Positions 7,448 to 17,692 of a DNA stretch of 41,376 bases are shown one piece after another. Below the pieces are notes generated by a model. It saw only the letters and a program-made list of their open reading frames with translations, did no database searches and was not told the DNA's origin. Where the stretch lies: NCBI GenBank assembly GCA_016235155.1, contig JACRLW010000098.1, positions 1-41,376 on the forward strand. The letters are read 5' to 3'. This DNA is from Planctomycetota bacterium. Lineage in GTDB: Bacteria > Planctomycetota > UBA1135 > UBA2386. The first letter of the stretch is position 1; every line of letters starts with the position of its first letter. The translations under genes and the position numbers were made by a program.

Positions 7448-9057
7448 ATGCGCGCCCGGGTCTTCGCCGCCGTCCTCGCCGTCGCCGCCCACGCCTCCGC
7501 ACAGGACGTCGCCCCCGCGTACGACATCCTGATCCGCGACGGCACGCTGATCGACGGCGCCAACACGCCGCGACGCCTTGCCGACGTCGCCGTCCGGGAC
7601 GGTCGCATCGCCGCGATCGCGGAGCCCGGCTCCCTCTCCGACGCCGGCGCGACACGCGTGATCGACGCCAAAGGCCTCGTCGTGGCGCCGGGCTTCATCG
7701 ACACGCACGCGCATGCGGACCTCGAAGCACTGCGACGACCCGACGCGCACAACTTCGTGGCGATGGGCGTCACCACGATCATCACCGGCAACTGCGGCGG
7801 CTCGGTGGACGACGTCTCCGAACACCTCGGCAAGCTCGAATCCCAAGGCATCGCGCTGAACTACGGCACGCTGGTCGGGCACGGCACGGTGCGCAGTGCG
7901 GTGATGGGAACCGCCAACCGCGCCCCCACCGAGGACGAGCTCGCGAAGATGAAGGAACTCGTGGCGCGCGCGATGGACGCCGGGGCCTTCGGCATGTCGA
8001 CCGGCTTGATCTACGTGCCGGGCACCTACGCGACGACCGATGAACTCGTGGCGTTGAGCAGAGTGGTTGCCCGGCACGGCGGGCTCTACGCGTCGCACAT
8101 GCGCAACGAAGGCGAGCACGTGCTCGACTCGATCCGCGAGGCGCTCGAGATCGGCCGCCGCGCGGAACTGCCGGTGCACCTGTCGCACCTGAAGATCAGC
8201 TTCAAGCCGAGCTGGGGCGGTTCGCGGGAGCTCTGCGCGCTGATCGAGTCGGCGCGCAAGAACGGCGCGCGCGTCACCGGCGACCAGTACGTCTACACCG
8301 CGAGCAGCACCAGCCTCGACGTGCTCTTCCCCAGCGACGCGCTCGCGATCGGCCGCAAGTCCTTCTGCGAGAAGCTGACCGGGGACGAGTCGTTCCGGAA
8401 CGCGATGAAGGAAGCCCTGCTCTCGGACATGGCGCGCAACGGCTTCGGCGACCTTTCGTACGCGCAGATCGCGAGCGCGCCGAATCCGGCGGCGGTCGTC
8501 GACGCCGTCGTGATCACGGCGCGGCCGGACTCGGCGAGCGCGTGCGCGACCGCGTCGGAGCGCCGCCCCTGGTGCTCGCCGGCCCCGTGGATCAGGAACA
8601 CGTTCTCGTCGATCGAGATGCCGACGAGCACCGGCACGACGAGCAGGTTGTAGGCGCTCCACTCGATGCCGAGCAGCCGGCACGCGAGCGACATCCACGC
8701 GAGCGCCTGCACCGCACGGCCGACAAGCCGCACCCGCGCGGCGCGGGCAACAACCCGCGCGTGCTCGGCCGCTACGTACGTGAGCGGGGCGTGATCCCGC
8801 TCGAACTCGCGATCCACAAGATGACGGTCCTTCCGGCGACGGTGTTCGGGCTCGGCGGCCGCGGCAGCGTCGCGGTCGGGAACGCCGCGGACCTGGTCGT
8901 CTTCGATCCGGAGACGGTCGCCGACGCGGCGACGTACGACGAACCGACCGCGGCCCCGCGCGGCATCCCGTTCGTGTTCGTCAACGGCACTCTGGTCGTC
9001 GACGGCGGCGCGCAGACCGAAGCGCGTCCGGGTCGGATCCTGCGGCGCGTGCCGTGA
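7448..9057 (+). pseudogene. N-acyl-D-amino-acid deacylase (D-aminoacylase), interrupted by foreign-looking segment
   Basis: Amidohydrolase-superfamily enzyme that would remove acyl groups from N-acyl-D-amino acids. It starts with a signal peptide (ending near ASAQD). The first part, about 349 residues, has the metal-site motifs HAHADLE, GNCGG, ASHMRNEG and HLSHLKIS and runs to YAQIASAPNP. The C-terminal 110 residues resume in another frame at DKPHPRG, then NPRVLGRYVRE and a normal end (AADLVVFDPETV). Between them, about 8490-8721, the family's usual segment is absent, including the conserved GSDG aspartate of the active site. It is replaced by an antisense RND/MMPL fragment. As written the gene cannot make a working enzyme. 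Either it is a true pseudogene or the segment is an assembly chimera. Confidence 0.8.
8467..8721 (-). pseudogene. Fragment of an RND/MMPL-family exporter inside the deacylase gene
   Basis: On the minus strand this segment reads as an uninterrupted piece of an RND/MMPL transporter, about 80 residues. It contains a membrane helix (QALAWMSLACRLLGIEWSAYN), then VPVLVGISIDENVFLIHG, equivalent to the family's GIGVDY..H motif, and AVITTASTTAAGFGALAIC, equivalent to the conserved TT..GFG.L helix. Homology stops at both edges, and no other part of such a gene exists in the window. The left edge is blurred: 8468-8494 reads sensibly both as deacylase (plus) and as exporter (minus). The fragment has no start or stop of its own. 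Confidence 0.75.
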
Positions 9058-9070
9058 GGCTTCGATTCGC

Positions 9071-9076
9071 TATCAT
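9071..9076 (+). promoter_or_regulatory. Candidate -10 element for the mcsA-mcsB-clpC block
   Basis: TATCAT, preceded by TTCGC, lies 33 bases before the mcsA ATG. No convincing -35 is visible. No CtsR heptad repeats, CIRCE or HAIR sequences were seen here. Confidence 0.3.
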
Positions 9077-9109
9077 CCCCGCCGATCCGAACCGGTCCGT
9101 AGCGAGACG

Positions 9110-9700
9110 ATGCAGCAACCGAAGTGCAGCCACTGCGGCAACGCGCGATGCAAGCACGGGGCACCCTCCGTGCACGTGCTCGACGTCGCCGGGTGGGAGA
9201 TCCACAAGCAGCAGTTCGTGTGCGAAGCGATCGCGCAGCAGCTCGGGATCCTCCCGCAGAAGCAGCAACTCGAACTCTCGCTCCCGCCCGACGTGCTGGC
9301 GAATCTCCTCGGCGACCTCAAGCCGGGCACCGCGGCGCCGGCGACGGGCGATCCGACGCGTCCACGCCCGCAGGAGACGATCTGCACGGGCTGCCGCCTG
9401 ACGCTCGGCGCCTTCAAGATGCGCGGGCGCGTCGGCTGCCCGCGCTGCTACGAGACCTTCCGGCCCCAACTCGTTCCCCTCCTCGAGCGCGTCCACGACG
9501 CGACGGCCCACCGCGGGCGCTTTCCCGGCCGCCCTGCCAGGATCGCGCCGGACCCTGTCGATCTGACAGAGCTGCGCACGCGCCTGCAGACGGCGATCGC
9601 CCAGGAACGGTACGAAGAGGCCGCGCGGCTGCGGGACTCGCTGAAGAAGCTCTCCGGAGGCCTCGAACCGGACCGGGACGACGGGAGCGGGGCATCTTGA
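9110..9700 (+). CDS. mcsA: McsA-like activator of protein arginine kinase (zinc finger plus UVR domain)
   Basis: A 196-residue protein. CxxC pairs at Cys6/Cys9, Cys92/Cys95 and Cys110/Cys113 make the zinc-binding modules typical of McsA. Residues about 152-182 form a UVR (UvrB/UvrC) helix pair (LQTAIAQERYEEAARLRDSL). In Firmicutes McsA binds and activates the arginine kinase McsB and links it to ClpC; the same role is inferred here because the next genes are mcsB and clpC. The stop codon overlaps the TTG start of mcsB (TTGA at 9697-9700), so translation is probably coupled. The start at 9110 gives the first Cys pair at the very N-terminus. Confidence 0.88.
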   Translation: MQQPKCSHCGNARCKHGAPSVHVLDVAGWEIHKQQFVCEAIAQQLGILPQKQQLELSLPPDVLANLLGDLKPGTAAPATGDPTRPRPQETICTGCRLTLGAFKMRGRVGCPRCYETFRPQLVPLLERVHDATAHRGRFPGRPARIAPDPVDLTELRTRLQTAIAQERYEEAARLRDSLKKLSGGLEPDRDDGSGAS

Positions 9701-10776
9701 GCCAGCTCCCGAGCATCCCGAGCGACCTCACCCTCGGCGAATGGCTCCGGGCCGACGGGCCGGACTCGGACATCGCGCTGTGCACCCGGGTCCGCTTCGC
9801 GCGCAACCTGCTCGGCTACCGCTTCGCCAGCCTGCTCGACGCCGAGGAGTCGCGCGACTTGACCGCGTACCTCGTCCAGCAGGTCGGCCAGCTCGGGATG
9901 CAAGAGCCGTTGCGCGTGCTCGACCTGATGTCGATGAGCGAGCTCGACCGCGAGTTGCTCGTCGAGCGCCATCTCATCAGCCGCGAACTTGCGGCGGCCG
10001 AGAGGCCCCGCGCCGCGGCGCACGACGAGCCGGAGCGGGTCGCCTTGATGCTGAACGAAGAGGACCACCTGCGGAGCCAGGTGTTCCGTTCGGGCTTCCG
10101 GGTCGAAGAGGCCTATGCGGCGGCCGAGGCACTCGACGACAAGCTGATCTCCGCGCTGCCGATCGCGTTCTCCGAGGAGTTCGGCTTCCTGACCTCCTGC
10201 CCGACCAACGTCGGGACCGGGCTGCGGCTGTCCGTCATGCTGCACCTCCCGGGCCTGGTCTGGGCCGAGGAGATGGAGAAGGCGGCGAACACCTGCCAGA
10301 AGATCCACCTGGCGGTTCGCGGGATGTACGGCGAGGGCAGCCGGGCGCTCGGCGACTTCTACCAGGTCAGCAACCAGGTCACCCTGGGGCGCAGCGAAAG
10401 CTCACTCGTCGACGACGTCCGCGTCGCGGTCGCCCAGTTGATCGCCTGGGAGCGGCGCGTGCGCCTCGCCCTCCTCGCCGGTGAGCGACGACCGCGGACC
10501 CTCGACCGGGTCTGGCGGGCGCTCGGCACCCTGCAGAGCGCCCGGATCCTGAGCAGCGAGGAATGCCTGAACGGGTTGTCCGCGATCCGCTTCGGGGTCC
10601 AACAGGGGCTGCTTCCCGACCTATCCGCGCAGGACCTCAACCGCCTGCTGCTCCTCACCCAACCCGCCCACCTCCAGCGTCTCCACGGCAAGAGCCTCGA
10701 GGCCGCGGAACGGGATGCGCTGCGGGCTTCGCTGGTCCGCGGGGCCCTGGCGGGGAGGGGGCAGGGTGCCTTGTGA
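9697..10776 (+). CDS. mcsB: Protein arginine kinase McsB
   Basis: A 359-residue phosphagen-kinase-fold enzyme that phosphorylates arginines on proteins and so marks them for ClpC. Characteristic residues are present: CTRVRFARNL near the N-terminus (nucleotide-binding Arg), NEEDHLR (the acidic catalytic loop) and SCPTNVGTGLR with its conserved Cys. The C-terminal region keeps the usual McsB length, so a phosphoarginine-binding part may be present. The start is a TTG overlapping the mcsA stop, giving SQLPSIPSD as the mature start; a GGGAGCGGGG stretch upstream can serve as ribosome binding site. A hairpin whose loop is the stop codon closes the gene. Confidence 0.92.
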   Translation: MSQLPSIPSDLTLGEWLRADGPDSDIALCTRVRFARNLLGYRFASLLDAEESRDLTAYLVQQVGQLGMQEPLRVLDLMSMSELDRELLVERHLISRELAAAERPRAAAHDEPERVALMLNEEDHLRSQVFRSGFRVEEAYAAAEALDDKLISALPIAFSEEFGFLTSCPTNVGTGLRLSVMLHLPGLVWAEEMEKAANTCQKIHLAVRGMYGEGSRALGDFYQVSNQVTLGRSESSLVDDVRVAVAQLIAWERRVRLALLAGERRPRTLDRVWRALGTLQSARILSSEECLNGLSAIRFGVQQGLLPDLSAQDLNRLLLLTQPAHLQRLHGKSLEAAERDALRASLVRGALAGRGQGAL

Positions 10777-10784
10777 CAAGGCAC
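10766..10784 (+). other. Hairpin whose loop is the mcsB stop codon
   Basis: GTGCCTTG (10766-10773), the TGA stop, then CAAGGCAC (10777-10784) form a perfect 8-bp stem with a 3-base loop. No T run follows, so it may be a transcript-stabilising or attenuating hairpin between mcsB and clpC rather than a classic terminator. Confidence 0.5.
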
Positions 10785-11006
10785 GTGACGGGATGCCGAG
10801 GGCGTCGTAGGAACGGCACTTGCTGAAACTGAAAGCCGCGGCTCGGACGATGGTTCCGAGCCCGGCGTCATGCCGGCGCTCCCCCTGGCCGACAAGAACC
10901 AGGGACCGACGGCGGACGATTCCGACCACGACCCGATGCCTCGCGACGAACCCTGCCACGGTGGCCGGGCGAGTCCGGGGTCGAACGACGCAGCCCGACA
11001 CGCCGA
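10785..11006 (+). promoter_or_regulatory. Leader region of clpC
   Basis: This 222-bp non-coding stretch contains two more perfect hairpins: arms GGCTCGGA/TCCGAGCC at 10840-10847 and 10855-10862 around a 7-base loop, and CCGGC/GCCGG at 10862-10876. A GGAAC (10810-10814) resembles an ECF sigma -35 element, but no matching -10 is clear. The length and structure suggest clpC has its own regulated leader. No CtsR, CIRCE or HAIR box is visible. Confidence 0.35.
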
Positions 11007-13498
<2,492 letters not shown>

Positions 13499-13513
13499 CG
13501 ATCCGCGTGCCCG

Positions 13514-13536
13514 GCCGGTCGCGCCGCGTGACCGGC
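13514..13536 (+). terminator. Hairpin after clpC
   Basis: GCCGGTC (13514-13520) and GACCGGC (13530-13536) are a perfect 7-bp stem with a 9-base loop, starting 15 bases after the clpC stop. There is no T run, so termination is uncertain. Confidence 0.3.
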
Positions 13537-13564
13537 ACATCGCGCGCACACACGAGGGCGCGCG

Positions 13565-14632
13565 ATGGACGCCCATCTGATGCTCGCGCTCGCCGAGGGC
13601 TGTGGTCCCGGTCTCGTCGCCGCGCTCCTGGATCCCGATGCGGACCCGCGGCACGTGCTCGCGGAACCGCCGCGCGACCTGCCGCCCGCCGCACTCCGAC
13701 GCCTCCGCTCACCCGACCTCGCGCGGCGAGCGGCCGACGTGAGGGCAGCGGCGAAACGCTTCGGTCTCGGCGTCTGGACCCCGGACGAAGGCGGCTACCC
13801 GTCCCGGCTCCTGCCCATGCCGTTGCGGCCGCTCGTTCTGTTCGCGCTCGGCGGCGCCGGCGCGGTCACGGCCACGCGGCGGGCGGTCGCGGTCGTCGGC
13901 TCCCGCACACCGACTCCGTACGGCATCGCCGCGACCCGCGACTTCGCGAGCGCGCTCGCCGCGGCAGGCGTCGTCATCTGGAGCGGCCTCGCCTACGGCA
14001 TCGATGCCGCGGCGCACGAGGCTGCACTCACGGCCGGCACACCGACTGTGGCGGTCGTCGCCGGCGGTCTAGACGAGATCCAGCCCGCCGGCCATTGCGG
14101 ACTCGCGCACCGGATCGTCGCCGCGGGCGGCACGGTCCTCAGCGAATCGCCACCGGGGCTCCGGCCGCAGCGCGGCCACTTCCCGCGACGCAACCGCATC
14201 CTCGCTTGCGCCGTCGAAGCGGTGCTCGTCGTCGAAGCCGGCCTGCGATCCGGCGCCTTGCACACGGCGCGACACGCGGTCGACGCCGGCGTGCCGGTGT
14301 TCGCGGTGCCCGGTCCCTACACCAGCGCTCGCAGCCGCGGCTGCCACGACCTCGTCGCGGAGGGCGCGCAGATCGCGGTGGAACCGTCGACCCTGCTGCG
14401 CGCGCTCAGCGTCGAGGTCGCGCTGCGCCGCGCGGACGGCGCCGGCCTGCTCGCGAGCGCGGATGAACTCGCGGTCCTCACCCATCTCGCCGGCGGACCG
14501 CGGCCGATCGACCTCGTGCAACGCGAGGCCGGCCTCGATCCGCGACGCTTCCTCACCACGCTGCTCCATCTGCTCGAGCAACGCCGCGTGCAGCGGCTCC
14601 CGGGCGATCTGCTCGCCGCGACGATCGGCTGA
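13565..14632 (+). CDS. dprA: DNA-processing protein DprA
   Basis: A 355-residue protein that loads RecA on incoming single-stranded DNA during transformation. An N-terminal helical region (residues 1-75) precedes a Rossmann-like DNA-binding core with AVVGSRTPTPYG, SGLAYGIDAAAHEAAL and LSESPPGLRPQRGHFPRRNRI, and the C-terminal 70 residues form the usual winged helix. Length and motifs are complete. The ATG at 13565 is preceded by a weak GAGG. It follows clpC in the same direction after a hairpin, so co-expression is possible but not required. A 12-bp perfect hairpin covers its stop codon. No other competence genes are in the window. Confidence 0.92.
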   Translation: MDAHLMLALAEGCGPGLVAALLDPDADPRHVLAEPPRDLPPAALRRLRSPDLARRAADVRAAAKRFGLGVWTPDEGGYPSRLLPMPLRPLVLFALGGAGAVTATRRAVAVVGSRTPTPYGIAATRDFASALAAAGVVIWSGLAYGIDAAAHEAALTAGTPTVAVVAGGLDEIQPAGHCGLAHRIVAAGGTVLSESPPGLRPQRGHFPRRNRILACAVEAVLVVEAGLRSGALHTARHAVDAGVPVFAVPGPYTSARSRGCHDLVAEGAQIAVEPSTLLRALSVEVALRRADGAGLLASADELAVLTHLAGGPRPIDLVQREAGLDPRRFLTTLLHLLEQRRVQRLPGDLLAATIG

Positions 14633-14642
14633 TCGTCGCGGC
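14615..14642. terminator. Strong hairpin over the dprA stop codon, between convergent genes
   Basis: A perfect 12-bp stem, GCCGCGACGATC (14615-14626) and GATCGTCGCGGC (14631-14642), has a GGCT loop. It spans the dprA TGA (14630-14632) and ends 8 bp short of the convergent small-gene stop at 14651. It could act for both strands although T runs are absent. Confidence 0.5.
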
Positions 14643-14650
14643 CATTGCCG

Positions 14651-14845
14651 TCAGGGCAGGAACACCGCCTGGAGCAGCCACATCGCCAACACGATGCCGG
14701 CGGTCCAGCCGACGAGCTTCACCGTCTTGTGCGCCGCGATGCGGAGCACGCCGCGCGCGTCGTCGGCGCGCGGTGCGACGTAGACGATCATCACGAGGAA
14801 CGCGATCGGAACGAAGAGCAGCAGATGGCCGAGCGGAGTCCTCAC
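14651..14845 (-). CDS. Small two-helix membrane protein
   Basis: A 64-residue protein with two hydrophobic helices (HLLLFVPIAFLVMIVYVA and LVGWTAGIVLAMWLLQAVF) separated by a basic and acidic loop. It starts at a GTG that overlaps the stop of the upstream gene (GTGA, 14842-14845), so translation is coupled. No family is recognised. The coupling suggests it works with the DUF6677-like membrane protein, for example as a small subunit. The short length makes a false call possible, but the overlap, helix pair and lack of a competing frame support it. Confidence 0.65.
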   Translation of the reverse strand: MRTPLGHLLLFVPIAFLVMIVYVAPRADDARGVLRIAAHKTVKLVGWTAGIVLAMWLLQAVFLP

Positions 14846-15639
14846 GCGCCTGCCTCCGCCGGCTCGGCGCCGTCGACGCCGTCGCGCTGGGCCACGGACC
14901 AGGCGTCGGTCATCACCATCGCGTTCATCAGCCCCGCGATCGTGCAGAGGATCACGCCGAGGTCGAAGAGCGGTGGGTACTCCACCATCGAGCGCGGCGC
15001 CGTGACGAGCGCCGCGAATGCGACGCCGCCGCCGAAGATCGACTGTCCGGCCCACCAGAACGGCATCTGCGGGCGGTCGCAGGAGTGGCCGCCGCCGAAC
15101 ACGAGGCCGAGGGCGAAGGTCAACACGACGACTCCGCCGAGCAGTAGCCCCTTGCTCCGCTGACCGGCCAGGACGTGGCCGGATCCGGGAACCAACCAGG
15201 TCATCGCGGACGCGACCGAGGGCGCCACGCGACCGCCGGTCGCACCGCTCGCGATCCAGGACGCGTCGGCCGCCCACAACGCCGCAGCGAAGCCCGACGC
15301 GCCGCTCACCAGCATCGCCAGGTGTTCCCCCGGCCGCGGCAGGAGAACGTGTCGGAGAGCCTCCGGCGTGTCCGCACCGCGGAGGAACGCGGCGGTCTCG
15401 AGACAGCCGAAGTTCACGAACTCGGGTTGGAGCAGGACCGGGAACCACCTCAGCATCCCGGTCGGCGGGACGGCCGAGAGGTGCCAGAGGCGATCGTGCA
15501 GGAGGCTCCAACCGAGAGCGAAGAGGCCGACGGTGGATGCGAACGCGAGGACGCCGCGCACCGGTCGGCCGATCAGGAGATGGCCGAGACCAGGGACGAC
15601 GAAGGTGACGAGGGCGGCAAACCCGGGACGCGGCGCCAT
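14842..15639 (-). CDS. Multi-pass membrane protein, DUF6677-like
   Basis: A 265-residue membrane protein with about six hydrophobic segments and two similar halves. Each half starts with a PGxGHxLxGxxxxG motif: PGLGHLLIGRPVRG near residue 15 and PGSGHVLAGQRSKG near 155. This looks like an internal duplication. It resembles the planctomycete family DUF6677 as I recall it; function unknown. The start at 15639 was chosen because it directly precedes the first motif and follows a TAAGGT -10-like box 11 bases upstream. It is followed by the coupled small membrane protein and is divergent from xylB. Confidence 0.7.
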   Translation of the reverse strand: MAPRPGFAALVTFVVPGLGHLLIGRPVRGVLAFASTVGLFALGWSLLHDRLWHLSAVPPTGMLRWFPVLLQPEFVNFGCLETAAFLRGADTPEALRHVLLPRPGEHLAMLVSGASGFAAALWAADASWIASGATGGRVAPSVASAMTWLVPGSGHVLAGQRSKGLLLGGVVVLTFALGLVFGGGHSCDRPQMPFWWAGQSIFGGGVAFAALVTAPRSMVEYPPLFDLGVILCTIAGLMNAMVMTDAWSVAQRDGVDGAEPAEAGA

Positions 15640-15728
15640 CGGTGGCCGGAACCTTAGCCATCGACCCCGGCCGCGGAAGCAGAAACCTCCGCGCACGACG
15701 CGCAGCTCGTGCGCGATGATCCGCGCCG
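15640..15728. promoter_or_regulatory. Divergent control region with 8-bp palindrome and -10 box (xylB / DUF6677-like)
   Basis: GCGCACGA (15691-15698) and TCGTGCGC (15707-15714) form a perfect inverted repeat with 8-bp spacing. It abuts GATGAT (15715-15720), which is followed by CCGCGCCG and the xylB ATG. The palindrome occupies the -35/-10 spacer position, a typical repressor site. On the minus strand TAAGGT (plus 15651-15656) serves the opposite gene. Confidence 0.5.
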
Positions 15729-17243
15729 ATGACGACGTTCCTCGGCATCGATGTCGGCACGCAGGGTCTCAAGACGCTGTTGCTCGAACCCGGTCGCGGC
15801 GTGATCGCGAGCGCGAGCCGTCCGCTGTCGACGATCGGCGGTCTGCCCGACGGCCACAGCGAACAACACCCCCACGACTGGCTCGACGCCCTGCGCGGTG
15901 CGCTCGGCGACCTGCGGGCAACTTCGCCGCGGGAGATCGGACGCGTGGTCGCACTCGCCGTCTCCGGACAGCAGCACGGCCTCGTCGTTCTCGACCGCGA
16001 CGACCGCGTGTTGCGCCCCGCGATGCTCTGGAACGACGTGCGCTGCGCGACGGAGTGCGGGGAGATCCTCGCCGCACTCGGGGGCGCGGCCGGGTCGTTC
16101 GCGCGCACCGGTCTGGCTGCGCTGCCGCCGGGATTCACCGCCGGGAAGTTGCGCTGGCTCTTCCGCCACGAGCGCGCGACCTTCGACCGCGTCGCGCAGG
16201 TGTTCCTGCCGCACGACTACGTGAACTGGTGGCTCACCGGCGAGCGCGTCGCGGAAGCGGGCGATGCCTCGGGGACCGGCTTGTTCGACGTCCGTGCGCG
16301 GCGCTACGACGACGCGGCGTGCGCCGCCACGGCACCCGGCGCAATGGGACTCCTCGCGCGTCTGCGCGAAGCCGGCACGCCATGCGGAGCGCTTCGTGAC
16401 GCCGTCGCGGACGAACTCGGTCTGCCGCGGGGCACGCTCGTCGCCCTCGGCGGCGGCGACAACATGATGGCCGCGATCGGAGCGGGCGCCGTCGAGGACG
16501 GCGTGGCGGTGATGAGCCTCGGCACGTCGGGGACGGTCTTCGCGTCCTCGCCGCGCCCGATCTGCGACCCCGCCGGCGAACTCGCGCCGTTCTGCGACAG
16601 CACCGGCGGCTGGCTCCCGCTCGGCTGCACGATGAACGCGACCGTCGCCACCGAGACGGCGCGCGCCCTCTTCGGTCACGATCTGACGGCGTTCGAGGAC
16701 GCCGTGAACGCGTGCACGGACGGCGCGGACGGCGTGCTCTGCCTGCCGTTCTTCACCGGCGAGCGCAGTCCCGACCTCCCCGCGGCGACCGGTGCGTTCC
16801 TCGGCCTCACCCCGCGGAACTCGACGCCGCGCCACCTGCTGCGCGCCGCGATGGAGGGTGCGACCTACGCGCTCGTCCGGCTGCTCGATCGGCTGCGCGC
16901 GCTCGGCCTGCCGCTGCGCGAACTGCGGCTCACCGGCGGCGGCAGCCGGTCCGCGACGTGGTGCCGTCTCGTCGCGACGACGAGCGGCGTGCCGACGCGC
17001 ACCGGCGTCCACGCCGACGCCGCCGCGGTCGGCGCCGCGGTGCAAGCGGCCTGGACCCATCGACGCGCGCGCGGTGCGGCGACCCTGTCGATCGCCGCGT
17101 GCCGGCAGGAACTCGCACCCGACCTCGGGCTCGAACTGCTCGAGCCTGACGCGTCAGCCGCGATCGTCCACGCCGCGCATCGCGTCCGCTGGCAGATCGC
17201 GGTCGACGCGCTCGCGCCGATCTTTCCGACTCTACGCCGATGA
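15729..17243 (+). CDS. xylB: Xylulokinase (FGGY carbohydrate kinase)
   Basis: A 504-residue kinase of usual length. The N-terminal ATPase fold begins FLGIDVGTQGLKTLLL; the substrate side has SGQQHGLVVLD and MLWNDVR, typical of xylulose kinases; GGGDNMMAAIGAG carries the catalytic Asp; MSLGTSGTVFA and LTGGGSRSATWCRLVA belong to the C-terminal ATP-binding half. It would convert D-xylulose to xylulose 5-phosphate in the cytoplasm. No xylose isomerase or sugar transporter is adjacent, so the substrate could be another ketose; the SGQQHG motif favours xylulose. A palindrome at 15691-15714 is a candidate operator. Its stop codon overlaps the start of the DUF423 gene (ATGA). Confidence 0.88.
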   Translation: MTTFLGIDVGTQGLKTLLLEPGRGVIASASRPLSTIGGLPDGHSEQHPHDWLDALRGALGDLRATSPREIGRVVALAVSGQQHGLVVLDRDDRVLRPAMLWNDVRCATECGEILAALGGAAGSFARTGLAALPPGFTAGKLRWLFRHERATFDRVAQVFLPHDYVNWWLTGERVAEAGDASGTGLFDVRARRYDDAACAATAPGAMGLLARLREAGTPCGALRDAVADELGLPRGTLVALGGGDNMMAAIGAGAVEDGVAVMSLGTSGTVFASSPRPICDPAGELAPFCDSTGGWLPLGCTMNATVATETARALFGHDLTAFEDAVNACTDGADGVLCLPFFTGERSPDLPAATGAFLGLTPRNSTPRHLLRAAMEGATYALVRLLDRLRALGLPLRELRLTGGGSRSATWCRLVATTSGVPTRTGVHADAAAVGAAVQAAWTHRRARGAATLSIAACRQELAPDLGLELLEPDASAAIVHAAHRVRWQIAVDALAPIFPTLRR

Positions 17244-17692
17244 ACCGGACCCAGGTGAACCGCACGCAGATGAACCGCACCCATTCGTTCCGCTGCGGCG
17301 CGGCCGGCGCCGCAATCGCGGTGGCCACCGGCGCGTTCGGCGCCCATGCCTTGCGCGACCGACTCACACCGGGCGATCTCGAGACCTGGGAACTCGCCGT
17401 GCGCTACCTGATGTTCCACGCGCTGGCGCTCGTCGCGATCGCCGCGCTGCCGCGCGAGGGCCGCCGCATCGCGGTCGCGTCGACGCTGCTCGCGATCGGC
17501 GCGGCGCTGTTCTCCGGCACGCTGTTCGTGCTGGTGCTCAGCGGCGCACGGTGGCTCGGCGCCGTCACACCGATCGGGGGCACGCTCATGATCGCGGGCT
17601 GGGTCGTGCTCGCGACGGCGCGCGTCACCCCTTCTTCGGCTCGGACGGCTTCGGCTCCGGCTGCTTCGGCTGCTTGCGCTCCGGAACCTTGA
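17240..17692 (+). CDS. DUF423-family membrane protein with repeated start codons
   Basis: A 150-residue protein with four hydrophobic helices. The DUF423 signature is AGAAIAVATGAFGAHALRDRL, then WELAVRYLMFHALALV and GTLMIAGWVVLA. Function is unknown for the family. The N-terminus has three near-identical 15-base units, each led by an in-frame start codon (ATG, GTG, ATG), encoding NRTQ, NRTQ, NRTH. The first ATG overlaps the xylB stop; the third, at 17270, is closer to where the family usually begins. Its last 68 bp overlap the convergent CAP-protein gene, and the C-terminal Ala-rich tail is outside the family core. Confidence 0.8.
   Translation: MNRTQVNRTQMNRTHSFRCGAAGAAIAVATGAFGAHALRDRLTPGDLETWELAVRYLMFHALALVAIAALPREGRRIAVASTLLAIGAALFSGTLFVLVLSGARWLGAVTPIGGTLMIAGWVVLATARVTPSSARTASAPAASAACAPEP

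Noticed and set aside
8293..8817. A complete small minus-strand gene at the deacylase
   Set aside because: Only the middle resembles RND/MMPL proteins; both ends are antisense deacylase, so it is a fragment.
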